DNA of 64,000 nt from Podospora pseudocomata (taxonomy: Eukaryota > Ascomycota > Sordariomycetes > Sordariales > Podosporaceae): positions 2,728,001 to 2,792,000 of the forward strand of contig NC_085890.1 of assembly GCF_035222375.1 (NCBI RefSeq), given 5' to 3'. Position numbers and translations under genes: made by a program. Shown here piece by piece: positions 33,053-45,419 of this stretch (the stretch's first letter is position 1; each line of letters begins with the position of its first letter). The notes beneath the pieces were generated by a model. It saw nothing but the letters and a program-made list of their open reading frames with translations, had not been told where the DNA came from and did no database searches.

Positions 33053-33982
33053 ATGGCCTCCATGATGGGAGATCCTAGCTACAATCTCGTCGACATGGCC
33101 GCCACGACGGTCAACGTCAAAGAGGGGCTCATTGAGACGTCCGTCATGATGGTCAACCCCAAGCACGAGCCCATCGATGTCTCCACTGACGACTTCCTCC
33201 TCAACTTCGCCATCACCACTTTCACTTCCGCCACGGACCAGCCCCACGACGACCATATGCAGGCCCTCGGCCATCTATTCCTTGAAAAGGCCGGCGCCGC
33301 CCGCCTCGAGGCACATCCGCCCTTGGATTTCGCCACGCATGAGGAGCGCCACAGTACTTCCAAGCTGCTTCTCTCTGGCGGTGCGAACTTTCCCTCGGGC
33401 AGTGCGGACCTTTCCACTGGCAGCGCTGGCTTGAAAGGAACCGGTCATGATTCACCCATCGATTCAACCGCCTCGATGACCTCGGACAGTTCACCCAGTT
33501 CGACGACGTCCCCTCGCAGCTCGCCCAGCTCCACGTCCACGGACGACGCCGTGTTTTTTGCCCTCGCGGATGGACACGAGGAAGAAAAGAAGGAGCACAC
33601 CCTGGAAGAGCCAGAAAAGGGCACTCTGGCCTAGTACGCCTGGGTCAACATTCACGACTACTGCTGGGAAAAGGCCTCGGAGATGGACGACTTGCCCGTC
33701 GAGATGACAGAGGACGAGTTCATCGACGAGGGCGCGAGCTACTACATGGATCTTCCCCTTCAATACGCCGTTGCGAGGGCCTATTCGCGCATCATGCTTG
33801 ACGGAGAGGATTTTCCGTTGGATGAGTGGTCTCTTTTTGAACAGGTCCCGGAGCTGATGGATTGGGAGTTTTCTCATGGGACTTGTCATGTCAAGGGCTT
33901 GATCGAGTTTTGCTGCGGGCATGTTGCTAGGGCGTATGAGAATTGGGAGTCGGGGAGGGATGCGGAGGTCACTCTTGTGTGA
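33053..33982 (+). CDS. uncharacterised protein with an in-frame TAG
   Basis: From the ATG at 33053 (MASMMGDPSYNLVDMAATTV) the frame runs 193 codons to a TAG at 33632-33634. It then continues in the same frame for 115 more codons, with strong GC bias at third positions and protein-like content (YAWVNIHDYCWEKASEMDD, then YYMDLPLQYAVARAYSRIML), to a TGA at 33980-33982. A Ser/Thr-rich linker (about residues 140-165) precedes the TAG. An intron from 33551 to 33634 would also preserve the frame and remove the stop, but its donor (GTGTTT) is poor and no branch point is evident. No known domain is recognised. Whether one or two products are made is open. Confidence 0.6.
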
Positions 33983-35486
33983 ATTGACTTTTTTGAGGGG
34001 GTGGGTTTGGGGTGTGTAGAGAGGCTTGGAGATGTGATGGATTTGGCGGGAGGCACAAACCCAAAGGGCCGTTCAGGATGTGTAGCTGTTTGGTCACAGA
34101 CGGGATCAGAAGGTGTGGAACCCTTGGGGATTGTGGATTTGCAAAGGATAGCGCTGGAGGTTTCTGTATAATGGGATTTGTTGGTCTGGGTATCAGGTTC
34201 GAGTTTGGGGAGGTTGGGGGGTTTGATGTGGGGGGTTTGGTGATGATGAACTCTGTGCCTTGGGCATGGGGAATATCTGAGGCGTGGGAGGTTGTTTGTA
34301 ACTGGGCAAAGTGCATCTCGACGTAATTGTGCATGTTACAGCGTACTCAGAGTCCCTGCCATAGAAGCCGTAACTTGAAAACTAAATCAGCGTTGTCGGG
34401 GGCAGATTTATCCCCGAGTGTTTTTTAATGCCTGGACTGACGTCAGCTTGTGTGTGATGTGTGATGGGAAGAGTGAAAAGGGAGAAGCCCAAAGAAAACA
34501 CCGTTTGAGGAAGGCGGGAATATGATGTGGCCGAGCAGCAGAAGGTAAACAAGAGTGAGTTGCAGAGAATGTTAATATTCAATGTTAAAAATAATGTGAA
34601 AGGGGAGAGCGTTGTCTCCGTGGTGTTGATGTGCCAAGCCTGCGGCCCGCTTGCATCATCCCGGGAGGCGGCCCCACCATCCCGATGGCGACCCCGCGTG
34701 GGGAGGACATCAGCGCCGACGATGTTGAACGGCTGCTAGTTTATTGGAAATATTGGCCAAGGCAAAAGAAGATATGTATGTAATATAGATTCCTGTCTGG
34801 TGCATAGAGAACGGCAAAAGGGACGTCTATGCACCCCTCGCACTTCACCAGTTTTCGGAGGGCACCAGCACCGGACAACCGGAACCAACCCCACGCCCTC
34901 GGGATCAGATCGCGCGCCTTCGAGACAGATTTGAGTGTATTTCCTGGGTACCTTAAGCTAGAATGATTTGGACTGAGATCTATTTGTCAATTGCTTTTGA
35001 TTGCACTGATCGCACTGCCTTGGGTTTGACGACTTGTCCACGTGCCCGACTGATCCGGCCGGATGACAATGCCGCGGCGGCAGGGCGGGCACCGGGTAGC
35101 GATCGCCGAATACAACCGGCCCTGCTGGGCTGGATACGTACAGCCCCTCAATTTTGGCTGCTGAGTGTCGCATTTCCTTCAACGCTCGACCACACGCTCG
35201 AATCGATTCTTTTGACAGACACGACGATTCAAAAGCCTACACGGACGGCGCATGCTTGATTACATATTCACGGAAAGACACACTTTTACCAATAGATTGT
35301 CTCGCGCAACATCCACAACCCCACACACCCGTTCCCGCCTTGCTCCTCGTCGCAAACCTTGGCTCGGTTCGCTCTCGGTGGCAAACCTGCCAGAGTTACA
35401 GATAGGGCGAGCAGTCATACGATGCCTCCCGCGCCCTGACACGATCTACTATATTTGACACAGGTATCGAAATCGGATAGCACAAT
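33983..35486. other. intergenic, no supported gene
   Basis: Short unsupported frames only. It probably includes the 3' end of the upstream gene and the promoter of the AFG1-like gene. No repeats of note. Confidence 0.45.
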
Positions 35487-37278
35487 ATGCGCGCGCCGCT
35501 TGTGGCAGGTGTTCCTTGCAAGAGGGCCCTGACGACGACGTCACTAGCACGACCGGTAGTAGTTCGGACGGGAGGAGCAACGTCGCGACGAACGCTTTCT
35601 ACCAACGCTCGAACCTTCCGACCTGCGAACAAGCCGACCGAGCTGTCATGTTTGCGACCTGGGGGGAGGGTGGCCTACCCGGCTGTTTTCAGTGCTGGGC
35701 AAAGGAGGCGGAAGGCGTCTGCTGTTGCGACTGCTGCTACTACTTTTGAGGATGGGGGGGTGCCGGTCGAGGAGGGGATATCCCTAAAAGAACATGGGGA
35801 GGTGAAGGAGGTGAGGAATGAGAAGGATGTTGGGCCTGCGGAGGAGTATGATAGAAGAGTGGAGGAGGGGTTGTTGAGGAATGACGAGCATCAACGAGGT
35901 GAGTGATCATAACGACAAGAAGGGGAAGAGATGGGTGGCTAACCGTGGTTTGTGTGCAGGAATCATCCAAAGCCTACAGCATCTCCACGAGGAACTGCGA
36001 CACTACACCGCGCCACCTGTCGTCCGACCCACACTTGAGAGCCTAAAGCCGCAAAAGAGTTTATTTTCTTGGTTTGGCAAGGACACCAAGCCGACGATTG
36101 GGAAGATTCCTGGCAATTTGCCAAGGGGGTTATACCTCTACGGCGACGTCGGGTGCGGAAAGACAATGATGATGGATCTGTTCTACGACACGCTCCCGCA
36201 GTCGGTCAAGTCCAAGACGAGGATACACTTCCACAATTTCATGCAGGATGTCCACAAGCGGCTTCACAAGATGAAGATGCAGTATGGCAGTGATGTCGAC
36301 TGCGTCCCGTTTGTCGCGGCCGAGATTGCAGAGCAGGGGAATGTCTTGTGTTTTGACGAGTTTCAGTGCACCGATGTGGCGGACGCCATGATTTTGAGGA
36401 GGCTGCTGGAGGCGTTGATGTCGCATGGGGTGGTGCTGGTCACGACGAGCAACAGGCATCCGGATGAGCTGTACATGAATGGGATCCAGCGCGAGAGTTT
36501 CATACCGGCGATTCATCTGCTGAAAAACAGGCTGCATGTTATCAATTTGGACTCGACGACGGATTACCGCAAGATTCCGAGGCCACCGTCGGGGGTGTAC
36601 CACACCCCGCTCGACGCTCATGCTGCTTCTCACGCCGAGAAGTGGTTTCGTTTTTTGGGTGATCCCGAGTCGCCGGAGCCGCATCCTGAGGTGCAGAAGG
36701 TTTGGGGGAGGGAGATTATCGTGCCGAGGGTGAGTGGGAGGTGTGCGTGGTTTACGTTTGATGAGTTGATTGGCAAGCCGACCAGCGCGGCGGATTACAT
36801 CGAGCTCATGCGCTCGTATGACGCGTTCATCGTTACGGAGGTTCCCGGGATGACATATCGGCAGCGGGATCTTGCGAGGAGGTTTATCACTTTTATTGAT
36901 GCCGTGTACGAGTCACATGCGAAGCTGGTGCTCACCACTGCTGCGCCGTTGAGGGAGCTGTTTGTCTCCAAAGCGGAGATTCGGGAGTCGCTGAAGGCGG
37001 CAGGCAGAAGCAGCGAGGTGCTGGATGATAGCTCGGTGGAGGACGTGATGAGTCACATGATGGATGACCTGGAGCACAACGCCGAGCAGCTGTCAAAGTC
37101 GAATCTGTTTACGGGCGATGAGGAGGCTTTTGCTTTTGCGAGGGCGCTGTCGAGGTTGACGGAGATGGGGAGCAAGATGTGGGTGGAGAGGGGGATGGGG
37201 TTGGAGAGTCAGGGGGGGAAGAAGGAGAGGGATGATTGGGCCAAGACGAGGAGCAGGCAGATGGAGGATAGTATGTAG
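35487..37278 (+). CDS. AFG1/LACE1-like mitochondrial ATPase
   Basis: Two exons (35487-35898 and 35960-37278) give 576 residues. The N-terminus is Arg/Ser/Thr-rich (MRAPLVAGVPCKRALTTTSL), typical of a mitochondrial targeting sequence. The AFG1-type P-loop ATPase domain follows, with Walker A YLYGDVGCGKTMMMDLFYDT, Walker B VLCFDEFQCTDVADAMIL and a sensor-like VLVTTSNRHPDELY. The family acts at the mitochondrial inner membrane, helping turn over or insert respiratory-chain subunits. Length is somewhat above yeast Afg1, mainly from the linker after the presequence. The intron (35899-35959) has a GTGAGT donor and keeps the frame into the conserved domain. Confidence 0.9.
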
Positions 37279-37489
37279 TTTCCTTTTGTCTGTGTAAAGC
37301 GAGCGGCATTGGGTGGGTGGCAAAGCATTTGCGGCGTTGCAGGATGGACTGGATAGTGGCTACCGAGGTGGTGCTTTTTGAGTATATGTTTTGGATAGTG
37401 TCAGAATACATCGTTCTCGTCCACATACCTCCTTTATCATTTCTCATCTCATGTCCTTCGTCTCATCCATCTATTTCTCTTCCTGTCCT

Positions 37490-38524
37490 CTAATAAATCC
37501 CCGGGATCAAAACCCACCCAACCCTCTGCTTATGCTGCGTCCAAGCCCCCCCATACCGGTTGCTCATATACTCATCCATCAATCCCACACTCTCCCCCGC
37601 AAAGTGACCAGCATGCGCCAACCCCATCCCCAGCCCAGCCCACCAACCCCCCGCCGCGATCCCGAAACCCGTCCTCCAGAGGACGTAACCCCCATAATTC
37701 GGATGCCTACTCAGACTCCACAACCCCCTATCACAAATCTTCCCCTCATTGACTCTAATCTGTTTCCCCCCGACAGCAATCCTCTCCTCCTTGAAAAAGC
37801 TCCTCTGCCTCTCCGAAATCGTCTCGACCGCCAACCCAACCGCAAACATCAGGCTCCCCACCAACACCGGCAACGGCAGCTCGGCCTCCCCCAACAACGG
37901 CACCCTCACCCCCTTCAGCAGAGCCGTGCTCGTCTTGGGCAACAGATACAACAGACTATTCACCGCGTTCGCCGCCGTCTCCAGCAGCGCGACGAAAACC
38001 GCCATCCTCGGCGTCATGGGCTCCCGAGCGATAAACCCCGCCCAGTACGCCTGTTTGAGTCTGCTCAGCCTCCCCATCCAGGATAAAATCTCCCCTGTAG
38101 GCGTCTGCCCCAACAACCCAGGGTTGATGACCGCGACCCCGAGCTTAGGCAGCAGTTTCAACAGCGGGCTCTTGGGCGACAGTAAGTATGACTGCAGGAG
38201 TGGTTCGATAGCCCGGAGGCCGATGAAGGTGAGCGTGCCGGCCGGATTGGGCGTGTAGTTCCCCCGGGGTATCATGTCCCTCGGCGAGGCCAGGCTCATG
38301 GGCGAGGGGTTGTCCAACCCCAAGTCTTCTCTCGGTTCTCCTTCTGGCTGTGACGACTCCTCGGGGACTACTTTGGACAGGAGCTCAGAAGGCAGAGGTT
38401 GGGACGGCAGGGGCGTGTAAAACGAGTTTGACGGCGTGGGGACGACAACCGGCTCTTCCTCCTCGTCATAGTCCGAGGACCCGCCCATGATGGCGGTTTC
38501 ATAGACGGATGCTGTGTCGTCCAT
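37490..38524 (-). CDS. DUF1295/ICMT-like multi-span membrane protein
   Basis: A 344-residue frame. The ATG at 38524 (MDDTASVYETAIMGGSSDYD) was chosen because the upstream extension is A-rich leader. The first 100 residues are acidic and Ser/Pro-rich. Hydrophobic segments follow (MAVFVALLETAANAVNSLLY; LPVLVGSLMFAVGLAVETIS; a C-terminal pair). The family signature is LSRHPNYGGYVLWR near residue 270 and the end motif RYGGAWTQHKQRVGWVLIPG. These proteins resemble steroid-reductase and isoprenylcysteine-methyltransferase folds, so a lipid substrate is likely but not identified. It is convergent with the AFG1-like gene. Confidence 0.8.
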   Translation of the reverse strand: MDDTASVYETAIMGGSSDYDEEEEPVVVPTPSNSFYTPLPSQPLPSELLSKVVPEESSQPEGEPREDLGLDNPSPMSLASPRDMIPRGNYTPNPAGTLTFIGLRAIEPLLQSYLLSPKSPLLKLLPKLGVAVINPGLLGQTPTGEILSWMGRLSRLKQAYWAGFIAREPMTPRMAVFVALLETAANAVNSLLYLLPKTSTALLKGVRVPLLGEAELPLPVLVGSLMFAVGLAVETISERQRSFFKEERIAVGGKQIRVNEGKICDRGLWSLSRHPNYGGYVLWRTGFGIAAGGWWAGLGMGLAHAGHFAGESVGLMDEYMSNRYGGAWTQHKQRVGWVLIPGIY

Positions 38525-38972
38525 TGTTGTTTTGCTGATTGTGTCTTGTCGTCTTGTGTGTGGTGTTTGTGGTAAACGACCAAAAAAAAACAAAACAAAA
38601 AACAGAAAAAAGGTAACAAATGAAGGGTAAAAAAAAGAAAAAAAAAGGAAATGCGGGGTAGCAAAACTGAGGGGATTGACACCCGAGGTTTATGACTACC
38701 TCTCCCCAAACAGTGGAGGGCATGTAGTTGAGTCGTTTGGCGCAGGTCATGGTGGAGACCCGACAGCTCATCATACGTCTTGGCATCGGGTTTCGAGCGC
38801 TTCTGTGGAGGCCCAGTGAAGGCCCGATTCAGGGGAATGTGGTTAACCATGTATTTAAACACTACCGCTCAAAGACTGTAAAAGAAAAAAACAATGTCAC
38901 TATGCCTTCCCGTATGTACCCTACCCTTGACGCCCAATACCCGAACATAACCTCACAGCCTCGGCCCCTCAT
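38525..38972. other. intergenic with A-rich tract
   Basis: This is the 5' flank of the DUF1295 gene and the 3' flank of the aminopeptidase gene, which face the same way. An A-rich low-complexity tract lies at 38580-38650. No gene is supported. Confidence 0.4.
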
Positions 38973-40316
38973 TTATTTGCCCTTTTCAAGAGCAGGAAAG
39001 TCGGCAAACGCCAACTCGTACGCAAACGCCAGCGTGAGCTTTGCGTGCTGAATCATGTGGTCGAATGACAAGTACTTAATCAGATCATCAGTAGTGTGGA
39101 TGTGATTGTCCGAGTACTCAAATGCCGACTCGATAACAAAGGCAGACGGGTACCCAGCCTTGGAGGCAGAAGCGTGGTCCGAGCAAGCATAACCGCACTT
39201 GGTCTCAACAAATGGAATGTCACAGTACTATTATATTGTCAGTATTGACCAGTCAATAGTTCAAACCTATTTAAAAAAAAAATAAAAAAATAAAAAATAA
39301 AAAGTAGAATAAGAAACATACCTCGGTGATAATCTTCTTGATAAATTCGGTAAGTTTGGGGTCAACAAAGTCGACAATAACGCCCACGCTCTCGGGCAAG
39401 CCCGCTTGGATAGTCCTAGTGATGAAACCAGTCATGTCCTGCTGAAGCATGGCCTTGACATCGCGGCGCTCCTTTTCGTAAGCAGAAAAGATGGCCTGGC
39501 TGCCGAGCAGACCGCCCTCCTCGGCGCTGTACCAATGGAACTCGAGCGTGTTGGGGTGCTTGCCCTTGACGATGTCTTTGGACTGGAGGATGACCCGAAG
39601 GGCCTCAAGAATGGTCACGGTGCCGCTTCCGTCATCATCCGCCCCGGGAGCCGCCAGGATACTGGGGAGGAAGAGGTTGATGGAATCCTGGTGGGCACCG
39701 ATAACAACTGTCTGGTTGGTCTTGCCAGGAATGGTGGCAATGATGCTGTTCTGGCCCCACGGGTGTTTGAAGTGCTTCGCCGTCACATACTTCTCAGCGC
39801 CGGCCTCCTTGATCGTCTCTTGAACTTTCCCAAGCAGCCACTCGCTCGATTGGCGGCCCCAATCTGACTTGTAGTATCGGGTGTGGAACGATGTGAACTT
39901 TTCCAAGTTCTCTTCGAGGTGGGATTTGGAGAGGTTGGTGAACAATGGTTTCACCGCGTCTTGGTATGTGGGCTTCTTTGGGAAGACAGCCTTTTTCTTG
40001 GGTGGTCCGACGAGGGTGTTGATGGTGGCGCCGAGGTCAGGGTGATCGGTAATATCGAAAAAGTTGATACCTTTCTGTTGAGAGAAGTCAGCATCAGTAA
40101 CAGCTTGAGCGAATTGGGACGAAAGAATTGGCTTACACGGCGCAGGGCCCATTTCTCGTCTTCTGTCACCCATCGTGTGTTGCCAGGGGAGATCTCGATG
40201 TGATAAGTTGCAACGGCGGCCTCTTCATGGGTCATGGGCCGCTGTGTATCGCCAGCGAGGTTGACATTGCGGGCGCTGACTGCGGGGAGCAGAAGCGCGA
40301 GTAATGAAGCCTTCAT
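38973..40316 (-). CDS. secreted M28 leucine aminopeptidase
   Basis: Three exons (40316-40137, 40074-39322, 39227-38973) give 395 residues, the usual size of fungal leucine aminopeptidases of family M28. It has a signal peptide ([15 protein letters not shown]), a propeptide and the two-zinc catalytic domain. Ligands visible are His and Asp in VIGAHQDS and GADDDGSGT, Glu in [13 protein letters not shown], Asp in LQQDMTGF, and a late His in [13 protein letters not shown]. Substrates are N-terminal hydrophobic residues of extracellular peptides. The second intron contains an A/T-rich low-complexity tract (about 39270-39303). Confidence 0.92.
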
Positions 40317-41240
40317 GGTGATGTGTATTCGATTCAATGTTCAACAATAGGGATGTAAACAGGAGGTTGGTGTTGGAGGATGGATGCATTCAGCTGTCGC
40401 CTTTTCTGGGTGCGACGGGTACCTGGAAGCTCGGGTTGGTCAGCAGGGGAACCGACCAATCACAGCTTCCCTAGCCTGTCACGACACCCTCTCTGTGTCA
40501 CTAGCCGGCCATGTTGACTAACCTTTTTCCCAAAGTAAATAAACGGTGAAGCTTCCAGGTTCATGAGGAGGTCCCTTTGGACATCAAGTTGGAGATGATT
40601 TGCGTCTCCTCCACTAAATCAACCTTCACTAAGTCAAACCTCCACTAAATCCATCTCCACTAAATCAACCTTCCACTAAATCAACAGCGCGTAAGCTAGC
40701 GATAAGGAACAATGGAGGGATTGTCAGTGGCATCTGTCCCACAACCATCAGTCGATGATTTCTGGCTTCTGGATAGATACATGAATCTCAGCTGGAATTC
40801 CTGAGGCAAGCTGCCAGATGCATTCCGGCCGCATCCCGGCGCTCCGGTCAACAACACATCGACGACAGCAGCTGACGTCATTTCCAGACATCAAGGTGCC
40901 AGCCTCAGCCCTCCTCTTGGCAAGCCACGCAAGCTTGTGATCACCCCCGCCTGCCCTTGATTTTGGCTCCCCGGCGGACCTGAAGCGCTGTGTCTCGGCG
41001 TCGGTTTAGTGGACGGTTGGGACGGTTCATGACAAGACCTGTCGTCATGAACCACGCGTGAGCTCGGATTAGGTGTTTCTATCTTCATTTTGGCTTTCTG
41101 GACAATAATCCCAGTTTATTTTCTTCGCTCCAACGATTTGTCGCCACATACATTGTGATATTGTGAGGGTAATCGTTATCTTAAAAGACTGTCCCGTTCA
41201 GTGGTTGATCAGCCCCTGAAGCCCCTGAAAAGCCATCAAC
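40317..41240. other. divergent intergenic region
   Basis: It separates the aminopeptidase and PLD-like genes, which diverge. It contains the minisatellite at 40608-40685 and short unsupported frames. Confidence 0.4.
40608..40685. repeat. minisatellite, about 16-bp units
   Basis: Five imperfect copies related to ccactaaatcaacctt lie head to tail. They differ by small substitutions and length changes. Confidence 0.8.
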
Positions 41241-43254
41241 ATGAAGAAACACCAGATCAGCCTCGAAAACAACCACATCAACGACCGCCTGTTGGACTTG
41301 TGCACCTCAACTCAAAGCGTCTCATCCCTCATTTCTCAAGACCCTACAATAAGTCCTGCGGACGCATGGGAAAAGTTGTATGGCAGAACCGCGCTGGCGA
41401 GTGCAGAAAACGAGAAAGAGCATGCAAATGGAGCAATAGACGGGGACCTGTTGGAGCTGAAGAAGGCCGAGATGTGTGGGAGATGGGGAGACACGAAGCC
41501 GAGTGAGCTCTTTTTGAAGGTAAAGTTCTTCAATGGCAGCGGAAATGCAGGCACAGCTAAACACATGGCAGATCTATCATGATGCACTGTGCACGCTCAA
41601 CGAGGATCCTTCTCGGGGAATGGTCAGTCCTTCGCTGATGGGGTCCCACGGGACCATTCCGCTAACTATCATTTCGACGTACGTCTCACCAGTCCGGAGA
41701 ATCGAGTGAGTGCTGAAAGAGAATAGCATACCCGACATATGTCGGCACATTGCCAACGTCATCGTGCGAGCCCAAACAGAGGTCTTTTTGGCAACAAACT
41801 ACTGGCAAAATGGTGCAGCATCTGCCTACATCACGGAAGCTATCCGTGAGCTAGACCGCCGTGGAGCTGCCAGGGGTGGCCCAAGGGTAAAGGTCAAGAT
41901 CATATACGACCGAGGTAGCCCAAAACAAGTGTTCAAGCCACGTTATTTCGTATCGGAGAAGGACTTTGCCGGACCAAACGTCAACTTGCCTCGACGATCA
42001 GAGATCCCGAATCTCGAGATGGACGTGGTCAACTACCACCAGCCAGTCATGGGTACCTTCCACGCTAAGTACGTGGTTGTCGACCGCAAGATTGCGCTGC
42101 TCCAGAGCAACAATGTCCAGGACAACGACAACCTGGAGATGATGATCCACCTGGAGGGCCCCGTTGTCGATTCTTTTGTCGATGTCGCCCTGCTCTCCTG
42201 GGGCAAGCCCTGGGATGGCTTCAGTGAAGTCCAAGAAGAGATTGAACAAGCCGATGGAAGCATGGCAGCAGTAGCAAACGGCCGCGCTGTTTTGCCAGAT
42301 GCCAATACCCTACCTCTCGACAGCAGCCTCCACACTCCGTCCCGCCCTCACCACGATCCGGATGTCGCCTCCGAAGTCGCCCGCTTCAACTCCTTCCTCA
42401 CCCCGACCACGAACAAAACCCACCTCGACGCGGTCAACGCCCTGCTCAACCACACCACCAATCCTTCCCTTCGCCCTGACCCAACCCTCAACCCTGATCC
42501 TCCCGAGCCTGACCGCTTCACGCCTTACATCCCGCATTCCACCTCTCCCTTTCCCATAGCACTAGTCACCCGCTCCCCTTACGGGCCCCCAACCCACCAC
42601 TCCCTCCTCAACCCCCAAAACGCCGCCTGGCTCTCCGCGCTCAAACACGCTACAAAGACAGTCTTTATCCAATCCCCCACCCTCAACGCGGAACCGCTCA
42701 TCCCGGCCATCATCGAGGCCTGCGAGCGCGGGGTGGAGGTGACGTGTTGGATATGTCTGGGGTACAACGACGCGGGTGAGCTCCTACCCCATCAAGGGGG
42801 TCACAACGAGAAGATTGCGAAGGAGCTGTATGGCTCTTTGTCAGAGGGTGGGAGGGAGAGGTTGAGGTATGGGTGGTATGTGGGGAGGGATCAGACCGTG
42901 CCGATTGTGCAGAGCAGGAGGGGGAGGTCGTGTCACGTCAAGATCATGGTTGTTGATGGGGAGGTGGGCGTGATGGGGAATGGGAATCAGGATACGCAGA
43001 GTTGGTTTCATAGTTGTGAGGTTAATGTTTTGGTTGATAGCAGGGAGGTTTGTGGGGAGTGGGTAAGGGGGTTGGGGAGGAATCAGAATACGGGGGTGTA
43101 TGGGCGGTTGGATGGGGAGGAGGGGGTTTGGAGGGATCGGGAGGGGAAAGAGGCGGAGGGGGCGATTGGGCCTGGGGCTGGGGGAGGGGGGATGGGGTGG
43201 GTTAGGGGCGTTGTTGGGGCTGTTAGGAGGGTTAAGGGGACGGGCGGGTTTTAG
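41241..43254 (+). CDS. phospholipase D-like protein with two HKD motifs
   Basis: Three exons: 41241-41519, 41572 to about 41685, and about 41715-43254. The first intron (41520-41571) is clear; the second is short and its exact ends are uncertain. The protein (about 630 residues) carries two PLD signature motifs: HAKYVVVDRKIALLQSNN in the first half and HVKIMVVDGEVGVMGNGNQ in the second. These are the paired H-x-K-x4-D sites of the PLD superfamily. There is no signal peptide. Substrate is unknown; phosphatidyl-transfer or hydrolysis is the family chemistry. A Pro/Thr-rich stretch (about residues 330-400) links the halves. The tail is Gly-rich. Confidence 0.85.
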
Positions 43255-43604
43255 AAGCCAGAGGCGGGGGGTGTTTAGGGAGATGATACTGAAGGGGGTA
43301 TGGTGAGGAACCGGCAAAACATCGAGATGAAGCAGCCGGTTGGCAAGACAGGACGGCTGCTGTTTCTTTTTTTTTTGGATACAATGGCCTCCTCTTCGCT
43401 TTTCGTATGTAAGAGCATTGCGAAGGTGAAGGGTGAGGGCATTGAATTCGAAGAACACCGAGTTCTCATTGCCGGCGAGTCACTTCGTCTTGATCCTTTG
43501 TAATTATCCTCCCCAAGCCCAGAAGTCCATTGCCAGCTCACGATAAAACGAAATGAATATTATTCCTCTCCAAGGGCGTAATCCTGAAAGCATAGACAAT
43601 ACCC
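43255..43604. other. 3' intergenic between convergent genes
   Basis: 350 bp separate two converging stops. No gene is supported; a T-run near 43370 may belong to a 3' untranslated region. Confidence 0.4.
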
Positions 43605-44237
43605 CTACACCACCCGCAAACCCCTCCCCTCCTCCCCAAACTCCCAACCCTCGGCCCTAAACAACCTCCTACTCAACACCTCCACCGCCCCCAACCTCCA
43701 ACCCACAGACCAACTCCCCACCGTCACAACAAACAACCCCCACGAGCAAACATTCTCCAATCCTGAGCTCGCCGCCGCCAGCAAAATCACCGTCTCGTCC
43801 GCGGCCATGATGTAAAAGTAGACGGGCTTCCAACCCTGTTCTAGTAGCTCACAGTCCAGGCTGGCGATGCAAAAGTGGACATAACTCGATATTATGATTG
43901 CCAGACAAGTGATGATCGTGTCGGCTAGTAGGAGGCAGTGGTGGTTGGATAGGGGGCCGGGGATGGGGAGGAGGGAGAGGAAGCCGGGGTGGTAAGTTAT
44001 GAGGATGAGGAGTTGAAGGGTGAAAAGGAGGAGGGCGGTGAGTTGGCGGAGGGAGGTTGGGTAGTCCCAGGTTTCTTGGGGGGTCGTCTCGGGGGGTTGA
44101 GCTGGTGTGACGAGGGGGGGGTTTGTTTCTAGTTTGAGGAGGATTGGGGTTCTGGGTCTGGATGGTGGTGGGTGGTTTGACATGGGGAGGAGTGGTGATG
44201 ATTGTTGTTGGGCTGAGTCTTGGTCCTTGGTGTCCAT
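43605..44237 (-). CDS. uncharacterised multi-span membrane protein (210 aa)
   Basis: I chose the ATG at 44237 (MDTKDQDSAQQQSSPLLPMS) because the upstream extension reads like leader sequence. About 65 polar residues are followed by three or four hydrophobic segments: LTALLLFTLQLLILITY, LLLADTIITCLAIIISSYVH, a segment near YFYIMAADETVILLAAASSG, and LFVVTVGSWSVGWRL. This resembles small fungal four-span membrane proteins. No family is recognised. Confidence 0.6.
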   Translation of the reverse strand: MDTKDQDSAQQQSSPLLPMSNHPPPSRPRTPILLKLETNPPLVTPAQPPETTPQETWDYPTSLRQLTALLLFTLQLLILITYHPGFLSLLPIPGPLSNHHCLLLADTIITCLAIIISSYVHFCIASLDCELLEQGWKPVYFYIMAADETVILLAAASSGLENVCSWGLFVVTVGSWSVGWRLGAVEVLSRRLFRAEGWEFGEEGRGLRVV

Positions 44238-45419
44238 GTTGGTGATGATGATGGTGTTGATATTACTGGTAAGGTATAAATAAAGAGCGAATAGATAGTT
44301 GGTGGACGGTTTATGAAAATGCAAAATCAAGCCCAAAACAAAGAAAAAAAAAATAGGAACCAAAGGGAAGTGGTATGGGAGAGACGGCATTGATATTTAG
44401 GGTGATGCGGCCATGCTTGGAACTTTTGCGTGATGAAAGGCGACCATATAAGGGTTCAGCTCGGAAAACACGCCCTGCGTTAATGCCAGAAAGGGATGAT
44501 ATCAGGGTCCAAATAGGGGCTACTCAAATAAAACGATAATAATTGACAGCGCCTCCCTGCAGATCCACCACTGGCTTTGCTTCTGACAGACTCGGCTGGC
44601 ATTCTGTTTCATGCAGTGTGGAACAGGTGGCACGAATACGTTGGGAAGAAGAAGAACAAGAACAAGAAGAAGCTCTCTCGCGCTCGCTCTCATCCGTGTG
44701 TATTTGGCGGGTGGTGTGTGTTGGCTCTGCGAAGGATTATGCCAAGACAGGGGTTTTTTTGGGGCCCAAAGTGAAGCCCAGGCAAGGGTTGATGGTGGCT
44801 GTGGCTGTGGAGGTAATGGGGCTGGATTAATTGTGATTTTGACTTGAGCATACGGATAACCGCCTGTGCCGTTGGATCGCATTCTGATATCGTGGGAGTT
44901 GTTGGGCTTGTCGGGTTTGCAATCTGGCCATGGTCAGCGTGACATGTTCTAGAACCTTGCTAATTTGGTCAGGTAGCTAGCTCCCTGAGTGACAGCGGGG
45001 GTGCGGAGGATGTTTAGGGGACGAGCAGTGTCAATCGAGAATCAGAACAGCTGGGTATCGAGCATAAAGTTGTTGTAGTGGAGAATCCCTTCGTGCAGGT
45101 GGTCGTGGTCGGTGGGCGATCAAGAAGTGGGGCTGGAGCTGCGCGTCACCACGCGACAAAAGCTTATCTTATCGAGCACGTCGTCGCCGCAATTGTTGCA
45201 TCTGGCTTCAACCGCAAGGTCCTACAAGGCCGTTGTCCGAAGGCCACTCTATCGTCAAAATCTGTCGCAACTGCCATACGTGACCAAAGGTAGCCTCCTC
45301 TTATCCCGGAGCCTGTGCAAATCCCCTTCCAGACAAACCTTTCTCTGCGTGGCTTCTCACCTCGACCTTGAACCTCGACCGCCTCTCCGCCCCCGCATGA
45401 CGACGGTATCACGGCCCCG
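44238..45419. other. intergenic, no supported gene
   Basis: Several overlapping short frames but no domain and no splice-supported chain. The last 400 bp probably hold the promoter and leader of the cyclin gene. Confidence 0.4.

Noticed and set aside
43255-43541. Possible read-through tail of the four-span membrane protein
   Set aside because: After its TAG at 43605 the frame meets a TAA within about 20 codons, so it is not part of the TAG pattern.
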